Shown here: positions 1-9,122 of the stretch, in pieces | Layout: every line of letters begins with the position of its first letter | How positions within the stretch are numbered: position 1 is the first letter of the stretch | Origin: Paraburkholderia diazotrophica | Lineage (GTDB): Bacteria; Pseudomonadota; Gammaproteobacteria; Burkholderiales; Burkholderiaceae | Reading direction: 5' to 3' | Assembly: GCF_900108945.1 (NCBI RefSeq) | Contig: NZ_FNYE01000003.1 | Coordinates: 62,001-126,000, forward strand | Length of the DNA stretch: 64,000 bases | The notes under the pieces: generated by a model | What the model saw: the letters and a program-made list of their open reading frames with translations, nothing else | Database searches by the model: none | What the model was told of the DNA's origin: nothing | Translations under genes and position numbers: made by a program

Positions 1-2
1 CC

Positions 3-680
3 GAACGCAGCGGTATCGTATCGATCGTCATCGAGGACAACGGTGTCGGCATGAGCCCCGAAGCGCTCGCGCATGTGTTCGAACTGTTCGCGCAATCGCC
101 GTCGAGCATGCGCCGCTCCGAAGGCGGCCTCGGCATCGGGCTCGCGGTCGTGAAACGGCTCGTCGAACTGCACGACGGCACGATTGCACTCGACAGCCTG
201 GGCGTCGGGCGCGGCACGATCGTGTCGCTGCGTCTGCCGATTCTCGATCGCGAGCCAGGATTCGCACCGGACCTGCCGATCATGACGAGCACCGCGCCGA
301 GCCGCATTCTGCTCGTCGACGACAACGCCGATGCACTCGACGCGCTGCACCTGCTGCTCGAACTCGAAGGCCACAACGTGATCGTCGCGCGCGGCGGACG
401 CGAAGCGGTGCGAGTCGCCGCGAAGGAAATGCCGGAAGTCGGCATCATCGATATCGGCATGCCGGAGATGGACGGCTTCGAAGTGGCGCGCACGATCCGC
501 TCGAACCGGAACCTCGCGCATATGTTCCTGATCGCGTTGACGGGCTACTCGTCGGAGTCGGACAAGTCGCGCGCGCTCGCGGCAGGCTTCGACTATCACC
601 TGACGAAGCCTGTGTCGATGGAACGGCTCGCCGATGTGCTGTCGCATCGCGACGGCAGAAACATCAGCGGTCTTGTCTGA
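3..680 (+). CDS. Hybrid sensor histidine kinase, C-terminal part (cut by window start)
   Basis: Only the last 225 or so residues are in the window; the reading frame is open back to base 3, so the true start lies outside. The visible part begins in the ATP-binding domain of a histidine kinase, with the G1 box (DNGVGM), an F-box-like ELFAQ segment and the G2 box (GGLGIGLAVV). A receiver domain follows, with acidic residues in LLVDDNAD, the phospho-acceptor in IDIGMPEMDG, and the conserved Thr and Lys in ALTGY and LTKPVS. Such proteins pass phosphate from a kinase core to their own receiver, often signalling to a phosphotransfer protein. The kinase end and receiver closely resemble the hybrid kinase at 40174-41925, so the two are probably paralogues. 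The sensory input cannot be stated. Confidence 0.9.
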   Translation, partial: ERSGIVSIVIEDNGVGMSPEALAHVFELFAQSPSSMRRSEGGLGIGLAVVKRLVELHDGTIALDSLGVGRGTIVSLRLPILDREPGFAPDLPIMTSTAPSRILLVDDNADALDALHLLLELEGHNVIVARGGREAVRVAAKEMPEVGIIDIGMPEMDGFEVARTIRSNRNLAHMFLIALTGYSSESDKSRALAAGFDYHLTKPVSMERLADVLSHRDGRNISGLV

Positions 681-740
681 TGTAATGCGCGATCAGGCGA
701 AGGTGAGCTGGCGTGTGTTCGCTGGCGTCACTTTTCGTTG

Positions 741-758
741 GTCCCGCAAACCCTCACC
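741..758 (-). repeat. Remote iteron copy 1
   Basis: Read on the minus strand this is GGTGAGGGTTTGCGGGAC. It matches the array pattern GGTGAG-NN-TTT-N-CGGGAG except for the last base. It is intergenic and about 11.6 kb from the main array. Confidence 0.7.
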
Positions 759-865
759 TATCGCCGCCCGCCGTACTTCAACGCACTGTTGATGCTGTCC
801 GCAAAGCCTTATGGAACAAGGGTTTGCGACTGGCATTGGTGCGCACGCGAAGCGCTTTCGGCTCA

Positions 866-883
866 CTCCCGAATCTTCTCACC
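866..883 (-). repeat. Remote iteron copy 2
   Basis: Read on the minus strand this is GGTGAGAAGATTCGGGAG, with both conserved ends (GGTGAG and CGGGAG) intact and a weaker centre. It also has the AAA before GGTGAG that many array copies carry. It lies 108 bases from copy 1, in the same orientation. Confidence 0.7.
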
Positions 884-1085
884 TTTGATCGCATTTGCGT
901 CATCGAACCTGCGTTCCATTCGTAGACCCAGGTAAGGAACCGGCGAGTGCCGATGCGACGCGCGCGGTCTTTCGACGCCATGCATTTCCGTTTGGCCGTC
1001 GTGCTAAATCGTTGATTTACCAGGGTTCCGCGTTGGCCGATGATGTCTCGCGTCAACAACATTCACTTAACGGCAGGAGCCCATC

Positions 1086-2072
1086 ATGTCCATGCACGCC
1101 CTCGTGCTCAACCAGTACAACGGTCCGCTCGAACCGGTGATGCTGCCCATCCCCGAGCCCGCGCGCGGCCAGGTGCTGGTGCGGATTCACGCAAGCGGTC
1201 TGAATCCGCTCGATACGAAAATCCGTGCAGGCAATGCGGCCCATGCGCGCCATCCGTTGCCGCTCGTGCTCGGCATCGATCTCGCGGGCGTGGTCGTCGC
1301 GGTCGGCGCGGACGTGACTGCGTTCAAGAAGGGCGACGAGGTGTACGGGATGACGGGCGGCGTCGGCGGCATCCAGGGTTCGCTCGCGCAATTCGCGGCC
1401 GTCGATGCGCAACTGCTCGCGCACAAGCCGTCCAATCTGTCGATGCGCGAAGCCGCTGCGCTGCCGCTCGCGTTTATCACGTCGTATTCAGGCATCGTCG
1501 ACCGCGCGCATCTGCGGGCCGGTCAAACCGTGCTCGTGCAAGGCGGAGCAGGCGGCGTCGGGCATGTGTCGGTGCAGCTTGCAAATGCGCTCGGCGCTCG
1601 CGTCTTTGCGACGGCAAGCGCGCGCGATCACGATGTCGTCGCGCGATTCGGTGCAACGCCGATCGATTACGCGTCGCGCAGCGTCGAACAGTACGTCGAC
1701 GAACTGACGAACGGTGAAGGGTTCGATCTTGTCGTCGATACCGTCGGCGGTGCGGCGCTCGATGCTTCGTTTGCAGCCGTCAGGCATTTCGGCCATGTGG
1801 TGAGCGCGCTCGGCTGGGGCACGCATGCGCTCGCGCCGCTGTCGTTTCGCGAGGCGACGTACTCAGGCGTGTTCACGCTTTATCCGCTACTGACGGGCAA
1901 GCATCGCGCGCATCATGGCGAGATGCTCGCGCAAGCGTCGCGTCTCGCCGAGCAAGGCAAGCTCACGCCACGCCTTGATCCGCGCCGCTTCGATCTGGCC
2001 TCGGCCGAACACGCATACGATGCGATCACGCAGCGCACCGTGCGCGGCAAGATCGTCGTCGAAATCGATTGA
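1086..2072 (+). CDS. Zinc-independent quinone oxidoreductase (MDR superfamily)
   Basis: A 328-residue protein of the medium-chain dehydrogenase/reductase superfamily, quinone oxidoreductase branch, predicted to use NADPH to reduce quinones or activated alkenes in the cytoplasm. Residues 1-120 form the GroES-like fold with the typical SGLNPLDTKIR segment, and the nucleotide-binding motif GGAGGVG lies near residue 155. The cysteine/histidine zinc ligands of alcohol dehydrogenases are missing, as expected for this branch. The start is preceded by a purine-rich stretch (ggcaggagcc). The gene is convergent with the LysR gene at 2100-2969. The substrate is unknown, and zeta-crystallin-like enzymes and alkenal reductases are alternatives within the family. 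Confidence 0.88.
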   Translation: MSMHALVLNQYNGPLEPVMLPIPEPARGQVLVRIHASGLNPLDTKIRAGNAAHARHPLPLVLGIDLAGVVVAVGADVTAFKKGDEVYGMTGGVGGIQGSLAQFAAVDAQLLAHKPSNLSMREAAALPLAFITSYSGIVDRAHLRAGQTVLVQGGAGGVGHVSVQLANALGARVFATASARDHDVVARFGATPIDYASRSVEQYVDELTNGEGFDLVVDTVGGAALDASFAAVRHFGHVVSALGWGTHALAPLSFREATYSGVFTLYPLLTGKHRAHHGEMLAQASRLAEQGKLTPRLDPRRFDLASAEHAYDAITQRTVRGKIVVEID

Positions 2073-2099
2073 TGGTTGGACTGATGAGCGGCTCGCCGC

Positions 2100-2969
2100 T
2101 CACACGTTCGCGAGCCGTTCGATCACGAGATCGAGCAGCGCGCGCAGACGTGCAAGACGCTTCAGGTCGCGATGATAGCCGAGCCATACATCGCGGCCCG
2201 GCGGCGCTTCGCCGAGATCGATGCGGCGCAAGCCCGGTGTGTTGTCGCCGAGCGGGCACGGCAGCACCGCGAAGCCGCCGCCTTCGGCACACATACGCGC
2301 CTGCACGCCGCGGTTGTTGCTCGCGTAGGCGACGTGCGCGTCCGGCAGCATCTGCCTGATCCACGCGACGTCGGGCAACTCGCCGAACGCGGTATCCATC
2401 GTGATCAGCGACTGGCCCTTGCCGTCGCCGCGCACGGGCGCGACGAGATCCATGCGTCCGTAGAGCGCGTAATCCATATGCATCAGCTTGCGCTGGATGA
2501 TGTCGGGTTCGTCGAACGGCGTGATGCGAAACACCAGATCGGCTTCGCGGCGCGCGAGATTGTAGCGGCGCGAATCGGTGATCAGTTCGATCGACGTCTG
2601 CGGATGACGCGCAAGAAACGCCGCGAATACAGGCGTCAGCACATGAATGCCGTACCAGTCCGATGACGAGACGCGCAGTCCGCCCGACAGTTGCTGCTCG
2701 CTGCCCGCGAGCGATCGCATGAACGCGTGCGCTTCTTCTTCCATGCGCTCGGCGTAGACGAGCACCGCACGACCTTCGTCGGTCAGCACGAAGCCATCGG
2801 CCGTGCGTTGAAAGAGCGTGTGGCCGACGGCTTCTTCGAGCGCGCGCAAGCGTCGGCCCATCGTCGGCTGCGTCTGTCCGATCTGGCGCGCAGCCGCGCC
2901 CAGCGTGCCGCAGCGAGCGACCGCGAGGAAGATTCTCACGTCGCTCCAGTCCAGTTTCGAATCGTTCAT
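2100..2969 (-). CDS. LysR-family transcriptional regulator
   Basis: A 289-residue LysR-type regulator. The N-terminal winged helix-turn-helix is clear (residues 5-65: FLAVARCGTLGAAARQIGQ, then the recognition helix and FQRTADGFVLTDEG), followed by the periplasmic-binding-protein-like effector domain. I placed the start at the ATG at 2969 because an upstream extension of 52 residues is arginine-rich and unrelated to the family, while MNDSKLDWSDVRIFL is the usual LysR beginning. Effector and targets are unknown. It is tail-to-tail with the quinone oxidoreductase gene, so regulation of that gene is possible but not shown. Confidence 0.88.
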   Translation of the reverse strand: MNDSKLDWSDVRIFLAVARCGTLGAAARQIGQTQPTMGRRLRALEEAVGHTLFQRTADGFVLTDEGRAVLVYAERMEEEAHAFMRSLAGSEQQLSGGLRVSSSDWYGIHVLTPVFAAFLARHPQTSIELITDSRRYNLARREADLVFRITPFDEPDIIQRKLMHMDYALYGRMDLVAPVRGDGKGQSLITMDTAFGELPDVAWIRQMLPDAHVAYASNNRGVQARMCAEGGGFAVLPCPLGDNTPGLRRIDLGEAPPGRDVWLGYHRDLKRLARLRALLDLVIERLANV

Positions 2970-3078
2970 AGACGCTCTTCGCTGCATGCGATCGGTCGCG
3001 TTGCCTGCGATTATGACGGGCGACGGCACGCTTGCGGTGATCGTCGCGTGTGTGGTTCGCGCACGATTGTGTCGCAAA

Positions 3079-3096
3079 GGTGAGAGCTTTCGGGAG
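3079..3096 (+). repeat. Remote iteron copy 3
   Basis: The site reads GGTGAGAGCTTTCGGGAG and is preceded by AAA. Both conserved hexamers are exact. It is about 9.2 kb from the main array and intergenic. Confidence 0.75.
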
Positions 3097-3116
3097 TACG
3101 GCGCCTTGCGAATCAA

Positions 3117-3134
3117 TCCCCGCAAAAGCTCACC
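3117..3134 (-). repeat. Remote iteron copy 4
   Basis: On the minus strand the site reads GGTGAGCTTTTGCGGGGA, preceded by AAA. It differs from the pattern only at the end. It faces copy 3, so the two sites are divergent with 20 bases between them. Confidence 0.7.
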
Positions 3135-3263
3135 TTTGAAGCAATCCGCGACTTTTTCATATGCGCTCGCATATACGAGCCGAACGATTTACGCCTTGTT
3201 TTAGCGGGGTTTTTGCGCTTGAGGTGAATCGCGCGTTGCATCTGTCGATCACCATCGGCGCCA

Positions 3264-3281
3264 GTCCCGTAAAGCCTCACC
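3264..3281 (-). repeat. Remote iteron copy 5
   Basis: On the minus strand the site reads GGTGAGGCTTTACGGGAC, matching the array pattern except for the final base. Intergenic. Confidence 0.7.
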
Positions 3282-3324
3282 TTAGCCGCGTGAACGGACA
3301 AATCGCGCGTTCAGTGAAGCCCGC

Positions 3325-3852
3325 TCAGAACTTCACCTTTACCTGGAAGCCGATCGTGAACGGGAGGTTGTCGGAAGGAATCGGCGGAACGACGATGAAG
3401 TTCGCGCCGACGCGCTTGTATTCGATCATCACGATGGGCGCGACGACGGGACCGATCGTGTGATCGTGGCCGAGGCCCCAACTGCCATAGTTGTAGCCGG
3501 AGATGACCCCGCCGATCGCAGACAGGCGGATAACGCCCCAGTGCGCGAACTCGGGTGCCCAGACGGCGCCGCCGTACCATGACGGACGGCTTAACGAATT
3601 GCGAAACCCGCCCCCCGTCAGCGCCCATTGCCCGTTGAGCCAGCATTCGACGCCGAGTCCTGGATTGAACTGCTCGAAGTGCGTGCCCGGGTCCGGGTTG
3701 ATGTGATACGAGGCGAGCATCGCATCGACCCATACGCCTCCGCTGCACCAGTCGGCTGCACGCGCGCCCGATGCCCCCATCAAACCGATGCCTGCCATCA
3801 CCCCCGCCACGCATGCACGACGTATCTTGTTCTTGATCTTTCCAAACGGCAT
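3325..3852 (-). CDS. Predicted outer-membrane beta-barrel protein
   Basis: A 175-residue protein with a basic N-terminus, a hydrophobic core and an ASGARA-A signal cleavage site near residue 33. The mature part alternates short polar and aromatic stretches and ends in phenylalanine (FQVKVKF), typical of a small outer-membrane beta-barrel. I cannot place it in a named family with confidence; small lipid-A-modifying barrels are about this size, but I cannot show their catalytic residues here. It appears to be a single-gene transcript. Confidence 0.65.
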   Translation of the reverse strand: MPFGKIKNKIRRACVAGVMAGIGLMGASGARAADWCSGGVWVDAMLASYHINPDPGTHFEQFNPGLGVECWLNGQWALTGGGFRNSLSRPSWYGGAVWAPEFAHWGVIRLSAIGGVISGYNYGSWGLGHDHTIGPVVAPIVMIEYKRVGANFIVVPPIPSDNLPFTIGFQVKVKF

Positions 3853-4079
3853 GTGCTCTCCGCAACCGGTTGCGCGCCGGCGTCATCGATGTCCGCAATG
3901 AGTGTCTAATTGCTTTCCCGTCGCGCACTGTACCCCACAACCATGAAGTTGATGTGGAGTGTGCGCTCGGAACGACAACGCGCTCGCAAACGACAACAGA
4001 CGGCAACGATAGCGAAAGAACGATGACAGCCAGGTGAATGCGTTGAACGCGCAATCACCCGGACAAACATGCGTGAGAC

Positions 4080-4556
4080 TTAAAGGCCGAGATCCGACAG
4101 CCCCGGATGATCGTCCGGTCGACGGCCGAGCGGCCAGCGGTACAGGCGTTCTTCTTCGCGGATCGGCTTGTCGTTGATGCTCGCGTGCCGATACGCCATC
4201 AGTCCGTTCTCGTCGAACTCCCAGTTCTCGTTGCCATACGAACGGAACCAGTTGCCCGAATCGTCGTGCCACTCATAGGCGAAGCGCACGGCGATGCGGT
4301 TATCGGTGAACGCCCACAGTTCCTTGATCAGCCGGTAGTCGAGTTCCTTCGCCCACTTGCGCTGCAGGAACGCGACGATCTCGGCACGCCCCCTCGGGAA
4401 CTCCGAGCGGTTGCGCCATTTGCTTTGCGGCGTGTAAGCGAGCGACACGCGTTCCGGCTCGCGCGTATTCCATGCGTCTTCTGCTGCGCGTACTTTCTGG
4501 ATGGCCGTCTCGCGCGTGAACGGCGGGACGGGCGGACGTCTTTCGATTTCGGCCAT
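4080..4556 (-). CDS. NTF2-like (DUF1348-type) protein
   Basis: A 158-residue cytoplasmic protein with the SnoaL/NTF2-like cone fold. Typical family features are [19 protein letters not shown] near the N-terminus, [14 protein letters not shown] in the middle, and [19 protein letters not shown]. The start at 4556 is fixed by a GAGGAAA ribosome-binding site; the longer upstream reading overlaps the TetR gene. It lies 22 bases downstream of the TetR gene on the same strand, so the two probably form an operon. Members of this fold range from isomerases to hydrolases, and no activity can be assigned here. Confidence 0.8.
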   Translation of the reverse strand: MAEIERRPPVPPFTRETAIQKVRAAEDAWNTREPERVSLAYTPQSKWRNRSEFPRGRAEIVAFLQRKWAKELDYRLIKELWAFTDNRIAVRFAYEWHDDSGNWFRSYGNENWEFDENGLMAYRHASINDKPIREEERLYRWPLGRRPDDHPGLSDLGL

Positions 4557-4578
4557 GATGTTTCCTCGTTGAACTGCG

Positions 4579-5211
4579 TCAGGTGGACCTTCGCCCGTTC
4601 GGCGAACGGGTGCTTTCGCTTGCGGCATCGAGCAGATGCATGGCGGCCGCGCGCGCATCGAGTGCTGCATCGGCGTCGCCACTCACGAGCGCGACGCCAA
4701 TCGCGCCATCGATCAGAATCAGCCATTGACGCGACAGACGCGCCGCGCGCCGGCTGTCGCCGCCTGTCGACGCGACGTATTCGTCGCATTGCGTGCGCAC
4801 GAATTCGAGCAGACGCTCCTTGTGCTCGCGCGCAACGACGCGAATCGGATCATCAGCCGAAGCGATCTCGCCCGACGCATTGAGAAATGCGCAGCCATGA
4901 AACGACTCCGACGCAAACCATTCGCGCAACACATCGAACATCGCGAGCAGACGCGCACGCGGAAGCTTGCCACGGCGCAGCGCGCTTTCGCTGAACCACG
5001 TCATCCAGCGTTCGTCGCGCCTTTCGAGCGCGGCCGCCACCAGCGCATCTTTCGATTCGAAGTGCGTGTAGAAGCTTTTGCGCGCGGTGCCCGACTGCCG
5101 GACGATCGCATCGACGCCCGTTGCGTGAATGCCGCCCGCGTAGATCAGGGCTTCCGTTGCATCGAGCAGCCGTTCGCGCGCGCTGGAGGTAGTGTCATCG
5201 GAGGTAGTCAT
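4579..5211 (-). CDS. TetR-family transcriptional repressor
   Basis: A 210-residue TetR-type regulator. The helix-turn-helix occupies residues 10-57 ([20 protein letters not shown], then the turn and [19 protein letters not shown]). The C-terminal part is the ligand-binding helical domain with the [11 protein letters not shown] segment seen in regulators of this subgroup. It is the first gene of a probable two-gene operon with the NTF2-like gene. An imperfect palindrome just upstream (5223-5236) is a good candidate for its own operator. The ligand is unknown. Confidence 0.88.
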   Translation of the reverse strand: MTTSDDTTSSARERLLDATEALIYAGGIHATGVDAIVRQSGTARKSFYTHFESKDALVAAALERRDERWMTWFSESALRRGKLPRARLLAMFDVLREWFASESFHGCAFLNASGEIASADDPIRVVAREHKERLLEFVRTQCDEYVASTGGDSRRAARLSRQWLILIDGAIGVALVSGDADAALDARAAAMHLLDAASESTRSPNGRRST

Positions 5212-5222
5212 GTGTGAAGGGT

Positions 5223-5236
5223 AGAACGATCATTCT
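5223..5236. promoter_or_regulatory. Candidate TetR operator palindrome
   Basis: AGAACGATCATTCT reads the same on both strands at 12 of 14 positions and lies 12 bases upstream of the TetR start codon, where a self-repressing TetR protein usually binds. Inferred from position and symmetry only. Confidence 0.45.
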
Positions 5237-5339
5237 CCTTCGTCAAGTTTTTGTGCGCTGTGGAATGTCCAGTTCCCTATCGGCGCGTTCGCGCGGCTTG
5301 CATTATCGTGTCGGGTAATCGTTCAGAAGGATGAGTGTC

Positions 5340-5999
5340 ATGAACACTGCTTTTCGCCGGCCTGCGCTTGTTGCCTTGCTTGTCCCTGTGTGTGCCGCTG
5401 TGTTCGCGGCGACACTGGGCGCGTGCACACCGTTGCAGGTCGTCACGCATACCGTCACGGCGACGGAAGCACGAGTGCCCGTCGGCCAGTACAAACTCGA
5501 TCAGCATCACACAAGCGTCACGTTCGATGTCGATCACCTCAAGTACACGCGCTTCACGATGCGGTTCGATCGCGTGGCAGGTCAGCTCGACTGGAATCAA
5601 GGCGGGCTCGACAAGAGCCAGGTGACGGTGACGATCGACGCGGCGAGCATCGATACGAACGTCGCGCTACTGGACAAGATGGTGAAGGGTCCGGACATGC
5701 TCGATGCCGAGCGCAATCCGCAAATCCGTTTTGTCAGCACGCATTTCGAACGCACGGGCGACGCGCGCGGCAAGCTGACGGGCGATCTGACGATACGTGG
5801 CGTGACGCAGCCGGTCACGCTCGATGTGACGTTCAACGGCTACGGCCGCGATCCGCTGACGAAGGCCGATACGCTCGGCTTTTCCGCGGACGGCCGGTTC
5901 AGCCGTTCGAAGTTTGGTCTGACGACGTGGTATCCCGCCGTGGGCGATGACATTCACGTCGTCATTCAGACAGAGGCCGCGCGTCCGCCCGCAAGCTGA
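5340..5999 (+). CDS. YceI-family lipoprotein
   Basis: A 219-residue protein of the YceI family, a lipocalin-like barrel that binds isoprenoid or other lipid ligands in the periplasm. The N-terminus carries a lipoprotein signal with the lipobox TLGAC (Cys29). The YceI fold follows: YKLDQHHTSVTFDVDHLKYT at about residues 51-70, the region around the ASIDTN and DMLDAERNPQIRF motifs, and the final FGLTTWYPAVGDDI. I chose the ATG at 5340 because the AAGG sequence at 5327-5330 is correctly spaced from it, while the ATG at 5331 directly abuts that sequence. Confidence 0.88.
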   Translation: MNTAFRRPALVALLVPVCAAVFAATLGACTPLQVVTHTVTATEARVPVGQYKLDQHHTSVTFDVDHLKYTRFTMRFDRVAGQLDWNQGGLDKSQVTVTIDAASIDTNVALLDKMVKGPDMLDAERNPQIRFVSTHFERTGDARGKLTGDLTIRGVTQPVTLDVTFNGYGRDPLTKADTLGFSADGRFSRSKFGLTTWYPAVGDDIHVVIQTEAARPPAS

Positions 6000-6012
6000 A
6001 CGCGCGCACACA

Positions 6013-7041
6013 TCATGCCGTCCAGTCGAGAATGACCTTTCCGCTTTCGCCGGAGAGCATTGTCGCGAACGCTTCTTCGTAGTCGTCGACGGCAAAGCGG
6101 TGCGTGAGAATCGGCGAGAGATCGAGTCCGCTTTGCAGCATCGCGACCATCTTGTACCAGGTCTCGAACATCTCGCGGCCATAAATGCCCTTGATTTCGA
6201 GGCCTTTGAAGATGACCTGCGTCCAGTCGATTGCCGTTTGCGCAGGCGGAATGCCGAGCAGCGCGATCTTGCCGCCGTGGTTCATCGCTTCGAGCATCGA
6301 CGTGAATGCGCTCGGCACGCCTGACATTTCAAGGCCGACGTCGAAGCCTTCCGTCATGCGCAGATCGCTCATCACGTCGCGCAGCGATTCGCGCGACACG
6401 TTGACCGCGCGCGTCGCGCCCATCTTGCGCGCGAGGTCGAGCCGGTAATCGTTGATGTCGGTGATCACGACGTTGCGCGCGCCGACGTGCTTCGCGATCG
6501 CCACGGCCATGATGCCGATCGGGCCCGCGCCCGTGATCAGCACGTCTTCGCCGACAAGATTGAATGAGAGCGCCGTGTGTGTCGCGTTGCCGAACGGATC
6601 GAAGATCGCGGCGAGATCGTCGGAGATTTCAGGCGGAATCTTGAATGCGTTGAACGCGGGAATCACGAGATATTCGGCAAACGCACCTTCGCGATTCACA
6701 CCGACGCCGACCGTGTTGCGGCACAGATGCCTGCGCCCCGCGCGACAGTTGCGACAGAAGCCGCATGTGATATGTCCTTCGCCCGAGACGCGATCGCCGA
6801 TCGAAAAGCCGCGCACTTCCTGGCCCATTTCAACGATCTCGCCGACGTACTCGTGACCGACATGCATCGGTACAGGAATCGTTTTTTGTGCCCAGTCGTC
6901 CCACTTCCAGATGTGAATGTCGGTGCCGCAAATCGCGGTGCGGGTGATGCGGATCATCACATCGTTGTGACCCACTTCGGGCTTCTTCACGCGGGTCAAT
7001 GTGAGGCCCGGTGCACGTTCGAGTTTTGCCAGTGCTTTCAT
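6013..7041 (-). CDS. tdh: L-threonine 3-dehydrogenase
   Basis: A 342-residue zinc-dependent MDR enzyme that oxidises L-threonine with NAD to 2-amino-3-ketobutyrate. The catalytic zinc ligands Cys38 and His63-Glu64 (GHEYVG) are visible. The structural zinc loop has Cys93, Cys96, Cys99 and Cys107, and the NAD motif is GAGPIG. Length and sequence agree with full-length bacterial Tdh. It lies 18 bases downstream of kbl, whose enzyme uses its unstable product, so the pair is an operon for threonine breakdown to glycine and acetyl-CoA. Confidence 0.96.
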   Translation of the reverse strand: MKALAKLERAPGLTLTRVKKPEVGHNDVMIRITRTAICGTDIHIWKWDDWAQKTIPVPMHVGHEYVGEIVEMGQEVRGFSIGDRVSGEGHITCGFCRNCRAGRRHLCRNTVGVGVNREGAFAEYLVIPAFNAFKIPPEISDDLAAIFDPFGNATHTALSFNLVGEDVLITGAGPIGIMAVAIAKHVGARNVVITDINDYRLDLARKMGATRAVNVSRESLRDVMSDLRMTEGFDVGLEMSGVPSAFTSMLEAMNHGGKIALLGIPPAQTAIDWTQVIFKGLEIKGIYGREMFETWYKMVAMLQSGLDLSPILTHRFAVDDYEEAFATMLSGESGKVILDWTA

Positions 7042-7059
7042 TGTGATTGATGTCCCGTT

Positions 7060-8259
7060 TCAGATCACGCCAAGCGAACGGCCTACGCGCGCAAACGCGT
7101 CGACGGTACGATCGATCTGTTCCGCCGTGTGCGCGGCGCTCATCTGCGTGCGAATGCGCGCGCGGCCTTTCGGCACGACGGGATATGAAAAGCCGATCAC
7201 GTAGACGCCTTCTTTTAGCAGCGCATCGGCCATGTTGGACGCGAGTTGCGCGTCGCCGAGCATCACGGGAATGATCGGGTGCTCGCCCGGCACGAGCGTG
7301 AAGCCATGCGCGCTCATCGCCTGACGGAACTGCGCGCCGTTTTCGCGGACGCGTTCGCGCAACTGCCTGCCCTCGTCGCTCGCGAGCAGTTCGAGCACTT
7401 TCAGCGATGCGGCCGCGATGCTCGGCGTGAGCGTGTTCGAAAACAGATACGGACGCGAACGCTGACGCAGCAGATCGACGATTTCCTGGCGCGCCGCGAC
7501 ATAGCCACCCGATGCGCCGCCCAACGCTTTGCCCAGTGTGCCCGTAATGATGTCGATGCGATCGATCACGCCGCAATGCTCGGGCGTGCCGCGTCCGTGT
7601 TCGCCGATAAAGCCGACGGCGTGCGAATCGTCGACCATCACAAGTGCGCCGTAGCGGTCCGCGAGATCGCAAATGCCTGCGAGGTCGGCGATGATGCCGT
7701 CCATCGAAAAGACGCCGTCCGTCGCGATCAGCTTGAACCGCGCGCCCGCCGCGTCGGCTTCGCGCAGCCTCGCTTCGAGATCCGCGAGATCGTTGTTCTT
7801 GTAACGGTAACGCTTCGCTTTCGACAACCGCACGCCGTCGATGATGCTCGCGTGATTCAGTTCGTCGCTGATGATTGCGTCGTTGTCGTCGAGCAGCGTT
7901 TCGAACAGGCCGCCGTTTGCATCGAAGCAGCTCGAGTAGAGGATGCAGTCGTCCGTTTTCAGGAACGCGGACAACGCATGTTCGAGTTCCTTGTGAACCG
8001 TCTGCGTGCCGCAAATGAAACGCACCGACGCCATTCCGAAGCCGTCCTTGTCGAGCCCTTCTTTCGCGGCAGCGATCAGGCGCGCATCGTTCGCGAGGCC
8101 GAGATAATTGTTCGCACAGAAGTTCAGCACATCGGCGCCGCTGTCGAGACGAATATCCGACGATTGCGGGCTCGCGATCACGCGTTCGGTCTTATGAAAA
8201 CCATCGGTGCGGATCTGGTCGAGCGTGTTGCGCAGATGCGCGAGGAAAGGGTCTCGCAT
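7060..8259 (-). CDS. kbl: 2-amino-3-ketobutyrate CoA ligase (glycine C-acetyltransferase)
   Basis: A 399-residue PLP enzyme of the alpha-oxoamine synthase family. It cleaves 2-amino-3-ketobutyrate with CoA into glycine and acetyl-CoA. The PLP lysine is Lys244 in [10 protein letters not shown]; the cofactor-contacting DDSHAVG motif is at 210-216, and the N-terminal NNYLGLA motif is present. It is the first gene of the kbl-tdh operon and divergent from the XRE-cupin regulator at 8421. A minus-strand -10-like element (TATAAC, 8330-8335) lies 71 bases upstream. Confidence 0.96.
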   Translation of the reverse strand: MRDPFLAHLRNTLDQIRTDGFHKTERVIASPQSSDIRLDSGADVLNFCANNYLGLANDARLIAAAKEGLDKDGFGMASVRFICGTQTVHKELEHALSAFLKTDDCILYSSCFDANGGLFETLLDDNDAIISDELNHASIIDGVRLSKAKRYRYKNNDLADLEARLREADAAGARFKLIATDGVFSMDGIIADLAGICDLADRYGALVMVDDSHAVGFIGEHGRGTPEHCGVIDRIDIITGTLGKALGGASGGYVAARQEIVDLLRQRSRPYLFSNTLTPSIAAASLKVLELLASDEGRQLRERVRENGAQFRQAMSAHGFTLVPGEHPIIPVMLGDAQLASNMADALLKEGVYVIGFSYPVVPKGRARIRTQMSAAHTAEQIDRTVDAFARVGRSLGVI

Positions 8260-8371
8260 GAAACGGCTCCTTGAATGGCCGGCTTTTCAACGCTACGCCA
8301 ACGCACGATGTGCGGCAACGCGGCGGCCTGTTATAGTCGGCGATCGGTTTTTATCGGAAATTTTCGTTTTT

Positions 8372-8387
8372 TCGAACTAAAGTTCGA
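8372..8387. promoter_or_regulatory. Perfect palindrome in the kbl/regulator divergent gap
   Basis: TCGAACTAAAGTTCGA is a perfect inverted repeat (7-2-7). A third half-site, TCGAAC, follows at 8392-8397. It lies between the divergent kbl and XRE-cupin starts and is the natural operator candidate for that regulator. Confidence 0.6.
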
Positions 8388-8420
8388 TATGTCGAACAAC
8401 TCTAAACGATAGGTCTGGAA

Positions 8421-9035
8421 ATGGCAAGTTCGGGAATGCGCCGGGGGGCGTCGGGTACGGCCGTCGCCGCGGCGCCAGCGGTTGCGGCGCCGCCGCGCGT
8501 CGGCGAGCAGATTCAACGGTTACGCAGCGAACGCAAGATGACGCTCGACGATCTGTCGCGCGCAGCGGGCGTGTCGAAATCGATGTTGTCGGAAATCGAA
8601 CGCGACAAAGCGAATCCGACGATCGCCGTCGCGTGGCGGCTGACGAATGCGCTCGGCGTCAGTCTGGATTCGCTGTTCGCGCCGCAAAAAGCGCCCGAGC
8701 CGATTGCGGTGTCCGGTCCGCACGACATTCCGACGCTGAGCGGCCACGATGCCAGATATCAGCTGCGCGTGTGGGGGCCGATCGAACTGGCGGGCAAGTT
8801 CGAATGGTATGAATTGACGCTCCAGGCGGGCGGCGCACTGGTGTCGAGCGCTCACGAGCCGGGTACGCGCGAACATCTGACGGTTTTGCATGGCGTCATC
8901 GATATCGACGCGGCGGGAACGACGAAGCGTCTGAAGGCCGCGGATACGGCGCGCTACGTTGCCGACGAGCCGCACGCGATTCGCAACGCCGGTAAGGGCG
9001 AAGCGAAGGCCTTGCTGGTCGTGATCCACGGTTGA
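8421..9035 (+). CDS. XRE-family regulator with cupin domain
   Basis: A 204-residue regulator. After an alanine-rich leader, residues 25-85 form an XRE/lambda-type helix-turn-helix (QIQRLRSERKMTLDDLSRAA, then KSMLSEIERDKANPT). Residues 115-200 form a cupin sensor domain with the EHLTVLHG and EPHAIRNAG segments. This architecture is common in regulators of amino-acid and polyamine catabolism. Its position divergent from kbl-tdh suggests it controls threonine degradation and itself through the palindrome at 8372-8387; this is inference from context. Confidence 0.88.
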   Translation: MASSGMRRGASGTAVAAAPAVAAPPRVGEQIQRLRSERKMTLDDLSRAAGVSKSMLSEIERDKANPTIAVAWRLTNALGVSLDSLFAPQKAPEPIAVSGPHDIPTLSGHDARYQLRVWGPIELAGKFEWYELTLQAGGALVSSAHEPGTREHLTVLHGVIDIDAAGTTKRLKAADTARYVADEPHAIRNAGKGEAKALLVVIHG

Positions 9036-9079
9036 ACATGTACGACGCGTTCTTAGGCAATACGCCGGGTTGCGGCAGA

Positions 9080-9099
9080 TACTGTATGTTTGTACAGTA
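9080..9099. promoter_or_regulatory. LexA (SOS) box
   Basis: TACTGTATGTTTGTACAGTA is an essentially ideal LexA operator: CTGT and ACAG separated by eight bases, with symmetrical TA flanks. It ends 23 bases before the start codon of the 129-residue gene at 9123, so that gene is probably repressed by LexA and induced by DNA damage. Confidence 0.85.
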
Positions 9100-9122
9100 T
9101 ACGCGACTGACGGAGCCGAAGA

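Larger units (their letters stand above)
681..1085. other. Gene-free gap carrying two remote iteron copies
   Basis: This 405-base gap between the hybrid kinase and the quinone oxidoreductase gene contains several short open frames, none with a ribosome-binding site or recognisable protein. Its distinctive content is two copies, on the minus strand, of the 18-bp repeat that forms the Rep iteron array 12 kb away. Confidence 0.6.
2970..3324. other. Gene-free gap carrying three remote iteron copies
   Basis: This 355-base gap lies upstream of the LysR gene and downstream of the outer-membrane protein gene at 3325-3852. No convincing gene is seen. It holds three copies of the 18-bp Rep iteron, one on the plus and two on the minus strand. 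Confidence 0.6.
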
